In this document: positions 57,548 through 64,000 of the stretch, in pieces
Position numbering within the stretch: position 1 is the first letter of the stretch
How the letters are laid out: every line of letters begins with the position of its first letter
Assembly: GCA_032622095.1 (NCBI GenBank)
Contig: CP136066.1
Coordinates: 155,085,152-155,149,151 of the forward strand
Reading direction: 5' to 3'
Origin: Siphonodentalium dalli
Taxonomy: Eukaryota > Mollusca > Scaphopoda > Gadilida > Siphonodentaliidae
DNA: 64,000 bases
Program-made: the position numbers and the translations under genes
Notes under the pieces: generated by a model
Seen by the model: the letters and a program-made list of their open reading frames with translations, nothing else
The model's database searches: none
Told to the model about the DNA's origin: nothing

Positions 57548-59046
57548 GCTTCATTGTTAACCGGACGCTTGGTCTTTCAAGCTTTCCCGCATGTCGGGTA
57601 AGTAAATCAGTAGTATTCGATGAATTCCACGACCACCTGCCCCATGAAATGTTCACAAGTCGAAAACTATGACCAAAAGCCGGAACATATGTTCGATATT
57701 TTGGCATAAAAGCAACACATTTCTAGTGATGAACAGATTAACTGAAATGGCACTTGCCATATATTTTCGTTTGCCTGTTTATAATCGGCATCGGGGAAAA
57801 TATCCTGCCGTTCCGATGGTGGTACGTTGCGATTATTTCCGCTTTTTCCAGTTTCCAATAAAGTGAGAAAACGGTAAATCAACGTTCAAATAAACAGTTG
57901 TGTTAATGTCTTCTATGGTAAGTATGGTCAGCCTATTATATTTAAAAGAATATATGGTCGTTAATACGGTGAATATGTGTTAAAACGTACATTGGAAGAC
58001 TTAATTGGAGATAAATTAAAGTATGTACGTACGGTACCGTACCGAAAATAATTGACTGACTGTTCAGTAAAATTGTAAATTACATAATTGGCAATAGACT
58101 GGCCGACAAATTATTGAAACCTGCCTTAACGACAAATTATGTAGAAGAATTGAACCCGTATACATGTATGCATTTTCGTAGCTGTATCATTCTCAATTAT
58201 CAAAGTGAAGCTAGTTTTTATATGCATAGAAATACGAGACCACGTGGTGGCGAATATATTCACATCCGGTAATAAATTGCGCCCAAAATCGCATTTAGCG
58301 TCTGCTATGAAACTTCTAGCAATTTCGACGACCGATGCCATATATATATTTTTTTCCCAAATCGATTCATCAATACAAATTTCACATTAAATAGGACTAC
58401 ATTTGTAATACTCGCACATCAGAATAAATTCAACCTGTTAGGCATGAACTTTCCAATTGTTGAAACTAAAGGCCTACTGGACACCCACCCACCACTATAG
58501 CTGTCTTTACGTCTCTGTATGTGGCTTGACAACCAGTTAGCGTTTGTATGTAGCACTTACTACATATATGCTTACTATATATATGTCAAAAAAAATTATT
58601 CACTCTGTAAAATGATAAGTTTATAGTTCCCATAATGTCCATAAAAATCAGCCTGTTCCTTTGTGGTCTGAAACAATATAACTGCGAAATCAGTTTGGTG
58701 TGGCTTAAATAAATGATGTTAATTTCGCGTGTTTTTCCAGATTTCTGAATCTATTACCCATGTGCGTACTTTGTTGTTTTTGAGCACTCACAGGCGCAGA
58801 CGATTACAAACTTTCTGTCAGTTTCTTTCAAAGAACATTTTATGGATTAATAGTGACACAAATTTATGCTAGTTAGTTCAGTCATGATATTTAACATTCC
58901 AACAATCATACCGGTACAATGCCTAGTAACCTTTGCTTCAACATGACGAGTTCCGCTGCAGACGAGACAAACTGACAACATTTCGAAATGTAAACAGACT
59001 TCAAACTCACCAAAACCAACGGTCCTAAGTCAAGGTCCAAAATCCC
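57548..59046. other. Non-coding stretch
   Basis: No supported gene. Open frames near 57667 and 58126 overlap on both strands without coding features. Confidence 0.5.
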
Positions 59047-59760
59047 CAACACACTGATGTGAGGTTTAATGATAACTCCATCTACATAACCTAACCGATA
59101 TAAGGATGTGAGGTTTAATGATAACTCCATCTACATAACCAATATAAGGATGTGAGGTTTAATAATAACTCCATCTACATAACAATATAAGGCTTGATGT
59201 AGAATGTCAACCTTCACTGGAGCTCCGTGGTCCAGTGGTTAGCGCGTTGGACTTGTCTTCGCTGTCAACACAGCGAGGCGAGTTCGCGGCTGGCTGGTGG
59301 TCTGTTATGAGTTTCCACACAGCAGTGGTTTGGCCGACTTGAGCGATGTGCAATTGTTGGATTGTACACTGTTTGAATCTCGCGCCAAGTTGTGACCCTT
59401 GAGCAAGGTCGCTCGTACTGTGTCTGATTTGCACCACCCATGCATTACAAGGGTACCTGATAATGAGCAGTGAAAGATCTTGTCAGTATGCTAGCCATAT
59501 GGTATCCTCGCATACTCCCGGCTGTACCTACCCCTGTCCCCGGGGAGCAGTAGATGGTTACTGAATGTTCAGGCTCCTCAGGGTAATAATTGTAAAGCTT
59601 TGGGCCTCATGGGAAAGGCGCTTTACAAATGATATACATTATTATTTAATGATAACTCCATCCACATAACCAATATAAGGATGTGAGGTTTAATGATAAC
59701 TCCATCCACATAACCAATATAATGATGTGAGGTTTAATGATAACTTCATCCACATACCTA
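59047..59760 (+). repeat. Minisatellite (~47-bp unit) interrupted by a SINE
   Basis: Unit GATGTGAGGTTTAATGATAACTCCATC(T/C)ACATAACCAATATAAG, about three copies before and three after the SINE at 59219..59645. Unit sequences on the two sides are alike, so the array existed before the insertion. Confidence 0.88.
59219..59645 (+). mobile_element. tRNA-derived SINE
   Basis: Begins with a tRNA-like head: A-box TGGTCCAGTGGTTAGCGCG and a degraded B-box GAGTTCGCGGC about 50 bp later. The body ends with TTGTAAAGCTTTGGGCCTCA and GGCGCTTTACAAATGATA and a TTATTATT tail, a tail type shared with some mollusc/metazoan SINEs and their LINE partners. ~427 bp, non-coding. Transcribed by Pol III if active. The tail similarity hints at the LINE machinery that moved it. 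Confidence 0.82.
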
Positions 59761-60114
59761 ATAAATATGTCTGAAAATAAAAAAAAAATTAAATTCCATG
59801 ATGGCGTCCAATATGGACTACCTAATTCTGCTCCAAAACATGTATTTTGAATATATGTATGTTTATTGGGAGAAACCGATTATTTCAATGACAATTTAAT
59901 TCACTGGGGGCCAAAACCGACCTACGGGAGCGCGATTCGCGCGCGACTGTATCATAAGCATATGTGCATATTTAATAAGCCAACAATTGGAATCCCAACA
60001 GAGAAGATTGCGCTGGCTCCCATGCGCATAGACATCATTGATGATCTCTATCGGAAACCAAATTGACATTTAATAGACAATTTCGATTAACTGCAATAAC
60101 TTAAGGAATCTTTA

Positions 60115-60645
60115 ATTGAGCTCAAGTCCAATGAGAATATTTCTCATGGAGCTTAAGTGCAATAAGAATATTCCTTAAGTTGTTGTGCTTAAACGCAATT
60201 AGAGATACCTTATTGCGCTTAAGCACAATATGATATTCCTGCGCAATAAGGAATATTCTTATTGCGCTTAAGTGCAATAAGACAGTCCTTATTACACTTA
60301 AACGCAATTACATCCCTATTGCACTTAAGCACAATTAATATCTCTCTCATTAGATCACCCTTCTGCAAATAGAATAATCCTATATTTGTTCCACCCATTG
60401 TACCATGGAGATGGACTACAGCACCTGAATTATAGGGAGTATATGTACTATATATAATATATTCCTTATTAAGAGATTCCTTATTGGGCTTTATTATATA
60501 AGCGCAATTTGAAAATTCCATTATTGCGCTTAAGCACAGTTAAATATTTCCTTATTGCGCTTAAGCAAAATAGAGATTCCCTTTAAGCGCAATAAGGAAT
60601 ATTCCTTATTCTGATTAAGCGCAATTAGCTCTTGTGCTTAATTAA
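60115..60645. repeat. Palindromic repeat array (TTGCGCTTAAGCGCAAT type)
   Basis: About a dozen or more variants of (T)TGCGCTTAAG(C/T)(G/A)CAATA separated by GGAATATTCCTTA-type spacers, in both orientations since the motif is its own inverse. AT-rich remainder to 60660. Not coding, no known family. Confidence 0.85.
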
Positions 60646-62228
60646 AAAAAAAATTATAATTGTATTGTAACTATTGTTTTGTCCTTTAATATTTCCTATA
60701 CATCATGTACACATATATTATGATAGAATAGTACTATTATTACGTGCGCAACAGTATGGCGATCTGACAGATTCGTAGGTTGGTGTCACCCTACTCCGTT
60801 TCACTCCATGACGTCACCAAAAACGACGTAAAACCTCGTGGCGTTCTGATATTTTTACTGTGCCGCGTTTTTGCTGTTTATTTTATGTGTTGTTTTCGAT
60901 TATTTGTTTGTCGCCGATATCGCCATTTGTCGGGATTCCCTGTTTCTATATTTAAAACTGGCATGCTCGTAGTGAGCCTCGATTTCGATTTTTTCTCCCA
61001 GGTCAAAATACGTCAGAGTTATGACAAAAATAGATCGACCTACATTTTCTCCATCAGAACTCTACATCAAAGAGTCTATAGACTCATTCGGGACCTACAT
61101 AGACTCCTTCATTTGGGTATTTTTACTTATAATTGGGAAGTTTTATCATTTTTGGTTCGTGCGAAGACCTCTTTTAATCGTGTGGGGAAAGAGAGACATT
61201 CAAAACGCGATTTCGTAATTCGACGCAATAGGCTGAACAGCCTGACCTTCAGCCGAGTTCCGGGTCAAATACGACGAATGACGTAACACAAAACAAAACG
61301 CATTTGTTGACACAAACACCGTTTGAAGAGTTTATTATTACATAAAATGATCGCTATTGATTAATTATTGATATTTATTGTTGCATATTGGCTGCTATCA
61401 ATATTTACACAAATAGTATTAATTATTTCTTATAATTACTCCTTTGGTAAACTTTGACTATCGGAAAATGAAAAACAAAATATGCCGCTGAAAAAAATGT
61501 AATCGATATTAAAGTCTCATCCTTTCGGCAACATGGAATTGGTTTTAATTACTTAAATGATTAATATAGTAATTTGCATTTATCTGTGATGAAATGAGAA
61601 ATGGTAATATTTCTAACATTAAATTAAATTAAATAAATTAAGTAAAATACAGTGAAATTATTTTTTTAATTATTGTTTATTACATTTTTGCGCACGTTGG
61701 CATCTCTCTGAGTGCATTCTAGTTACTAATAGTACTCGTAGTAGTTAATACCACCTTACTGTCAATATTCTATCATGGTTAGTTTCAAAATCATAACGTT
61801 AATTGTTATTACTATGTGTTTGTACTGTACATGTACATCAGTCATCAATTAACAAACTTAAGCAGAGCCTGATTGAATATCTACTATATATGGTGGGTTA
61901 TTCCCATCTTCAAGCTGTTGATGTCATTGAGACATTTCCTATTTTGCATGCGAAGTGGTAGACCCTCCAATAGCTTATCAATACCACTCAGGACAGTGGG
62001 TGTTTTTCCTCAATTAATTGAATTTCTTGTTATGGAAATGAGCCCAAAATGATTCGTTCCCATCTAGACGCCAATGTCATCACCCATGAAAAAATTCATG
62101 ATGATCAGTGCATCGGTACGGGCTCTAGGCCGTGCTAAAGGATTCGGGACGTACATACAGACAGACTGACGCCAGACGATACACTACGGCAATAGATTAG
62201 CTTGACTTCGTCAAGTTAAGCTAAAACG
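60646..62228. other. Non-coding stretch
   Basis: The 168-codon frame at 60780..61286 has no domain or codon signature and is not called. 62095..62225 (CCGTGCTAAAGGATTCGGGA to AGCTTGACTTCGTCAAGTTAAGCT) looks like a dispersed repeat; the GTGCTAAAGGATTC phrase recurs near 62825. Confidence 0.5.
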
Positions 62229-62550
62229 AAATTGAATTCCTGACAATATTGATTAGATCGATTGCAGGAATTGCCCAATGAACATTTTGATACATAATAC
62301 ATAGAAATCGAACGAGTGATGGCCAAGCTACAACTCGCCAAACACAAAATTCCCTCCCCAAAATCTGGTCGAAATTTTATCTGGCCAGTGCATTCTCTGT
62401 ATTCTGTCCTCAGATTTTGGGAAGGGAATTTTGTGTTTGGTGGGCTGTAGCTTGGCGATCACTCGTACGATTTTCATATATTATGTATCAAAATTATCGT
62501 TGGGCAATTCCTGCAAGCGATTTAAACAATATTGTCAGGAATTCCATTTA
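62229..62550. repeat. ~320-bp fold-back element
   Basis: Long inverted arms of about 130 bp: AATTGAATTCCTGACAATAT, GCAGGAATTGCCCAA, CGAGTGATGGCCAAGCTACA and ACACAAAATTCCCTCC at the left match the inverse at the right, with ~60 bp between. More diverged than the shorter palindromes. No duplication seen. Confidence 0.88.
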
Positions 62551-63106
62551 GTTTATTTTATTCAGACTTTCCCCGAGACAAGGTGAAATACCTTGATAGT
62601 CCCCTATCTATATATGTAATACCCATACACATTACACGCATGTGAGTCCCTGTGACCTTAATCATCACTCCAAAGCTGCAACATCTATTCTGTACGATTA
62701 GATTCAGTTTTTAAATCCAAGATGGCTGTCGGCGACCATGTTCTTTGTGAACTATACCAAATGATCAGTTTCCATCCACATGTCATTTTTCATGACAAAA
62801 TTGGACCACGATGGCTGTAGGCTGTGCTAAAGGATTCACCAAACAGGGTCCTCGCAATATCTTAGCTGTCATACGTTATACAGTTCTAGTCACGATACAA
62901 AACTAGAACTAAATCTATTTGTATCGTGACTTGAACTCAATATCATATATATAGTGTACGCCTGTCATATTCGTTTCGGCTGTGAAGGCCATGTTGTCAA
63001 ACAATTGCAAAACCGAGTTGTTTTTATTATTTACTTGGAGTGCCTTTGGACTCCGAAGATTAAGTCAGAAATTTGTGAGAGCTAGCTCTTACGATGAATG
63101 CACATT
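62551..63106. other. Non-coding stretch
   Basis: A short stem (AGTCACGATACAAA and inverse, 62889..62932) is the only feature noticed. Confidence 0.5.
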
Positions 63107-63313
63107 TCAATTTCCAATGAAATCACACAGGTTTAAGGAAAACTGCTGCAGTTGGATTTCGAAGGTGAAGTCCTCATGCAATTTCTTCATTTGACACACT
63201 GACAAATTGATACAGACACTAGGAAATGAGAACTCGGGGTCATTGTCCGGATATGTGACCTCCATGTAGGCAGGATAGGGACTTGGGCCAATTTGGTCTA
63301 TGATCACAAAAAA
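63107..63313 (-). CDS. Possible exon of a DEG/ENaC-type channel (doubtful)
   Basis: After a pyrimidine-rich acceptor (TTTTTTGTGATCATAG, near 63314) the minus strand reads GPSPYPAYMEVTYP, then FSFPSVCINLSVCQMKKL, before a stop at 63107. FPSV-IN resembles the FP(A/S)VTICN block just after the first membrane segment of DEG/ENaC sodium channels. Only this block supports the call. The donor site is unclear and no other exon was found. 63332..64000 shows nothing else. Confidence 0.28.
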   Translation of the reverse strand, partial: FFVIIDQIGPSPYPAYMEVTYPDNDPEFSFPSVCINLSVCQMKKLHEDFTFEIQLQQFSLNLCDFIGN

Positions 63314-64000
63314 TAAGATACTCTCTGACATATGAACATTTTATAATTGAAATAATTCATATGTAAATTAAGACAACCACAGAACATTTATTGGTTTGCT
63401 GATAAGAGCATATCTGTGTGAACATTTGTCCACCGCTTAGCTATGTTCACAGTTCACTGAATAATAGTATCAACTGTCACTTTATGATAGGCACCTGGTA
63501 CTTATGAATCGTGATTATTTTTTCTCAAATATAGCCTATTGAATAAATTAAATAGGTGGACATTTACGTCATAATTCTGGTGCTAGATTCCGTTTGAATT
63601 AACTTATTTGCTTCAGGTAATAACCAGACAGGCCGGGTTAAACTGAAATAAATTTATCATCACCACAATTTATGCTGCCGCAAATGTTTATGAAAGATCA
63701 TCGGAAATGCACCCGTGTCAAAATACGTTTTTGAGAATCCAATTTATGATGATAGAAATGTGCGTCACCTCACATTGTGGTGAAGACTTATACCCCTATG
63801 GTATATCAAACTTTATCTTATACCAGTTTGAGATATTAACAATGTAATTATATGTGTATAACATATGTTGAGTATACCTGTATTTATTCATGAGGGCCTT
63901 GGTAACTGTCCAACAAAGCGTGTTAATGAACATTGACCAAAATAAAGATTGTCAACACAGGGATTTAATTTGTTTTCTAATGAACAAAGCAAAGACACAA

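Noticed and set aside
59219..59310. A functional tRNA gene
   Set aside because: A-box is present, but B-box is degraded and no cloverleaf can be drawn; a long SINE body and tail follow.
60115..60645. CRISPR array
   Set aside because: Repeats are variable, palindromic and without unique spacers of constant length; the genome is eukaryotic.
60780..61286. 168-codon open frame
   Set aside because: Basic, low-similarity residues without domain, splice context or codon bias; overlaps another frame of equal quality.

Overview
The window looks like a transposon-rich, AT-rich invertebrate genome, most likely a marine bivalve or other mollusc. The signs are spliced genes with GT-AG introns, abundant ACATGTAC-type motifs, CR1/Jockey-type LINEs, DUF3504-type Crypton recombinases, expanded PIF1-like helicases, many MITEs and a tRNA-derived SINE. 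The species is inferred. No complete conventional host gene can be defended; nearly all coding signal belongs to mobile elements or an old viral insertion.

The central discovery is a 19.9-kb DNA transposon at 14781..34684. Its ends are inverted repeats of 460 bp that differ at one position by eye, and it is flanked by 8-bp target duplications (GGATACCG / AGATACCG). It interrupts an older hAT transposase gene. Removing the element and one duplication, and also removing a LINE beside it (about 11765..14709, TSD GGACTTAG/GGACTTGG), restores the hAT reading frame up to its hATC domain at 34693..35279. Inside lie a P-superfamily-like transposase (23318..25652, +) and an antisense four-exon gene (33890 down to 20782, -). 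That gene predicts 957 residues: a PIF1-type helicase joined to a region resembling the part that follows the catalytic core in THAP9/P transposases. The transposase gene sits within the last intron of the helicase gene. Small palindromic MITEs (74-100 bp) with the same first ~45 bp and the same 8-bp TSD habit are scattered inside it. I know of no described element that pairs a P-like transposase with a PIF1 helicase between half-kilobase TIRs.

Layout. 1-3.1 kb: a broken mononegavirus-type L polymerase insertion between ~280-bp direct repeats. 3.35-5.02 kb: a Harbinger-like TIR element with an empty-site paralogue. 5-8.8 kb: dispersed and tandem repeats. 8.8-9.5 kb: LINE 3' end, then a possible coiled-coil exon. 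10.3-35.3 kb: the interrupted hAT carrying the LINE and the giant element. 35.0-36.2 kb: a cluster of palindromes. 36.3-41.3 kb: a nearly full-length but frameshifted LINE (-). 42.7-44.1 kb: a two-exon unknown coiled-coil gene (-). 46.8-47.7 kb: a second copy of the 5.1-6.0 kb repeat. 49.2-50.8 kb: a broken Crypton (+). 51.7-53.5 kb: a MULE remnant. 54.0-55.7 kb: a nearly intact Crypton (-). 56-64 kb: large fold-back palindromes, a SINE inside a minisatellite, a palindromic repeat array and one doubtful DEG/ENaC-like exon. Intron and splice calls were made by eye from GT/AG sites, phase and conserved motifs.
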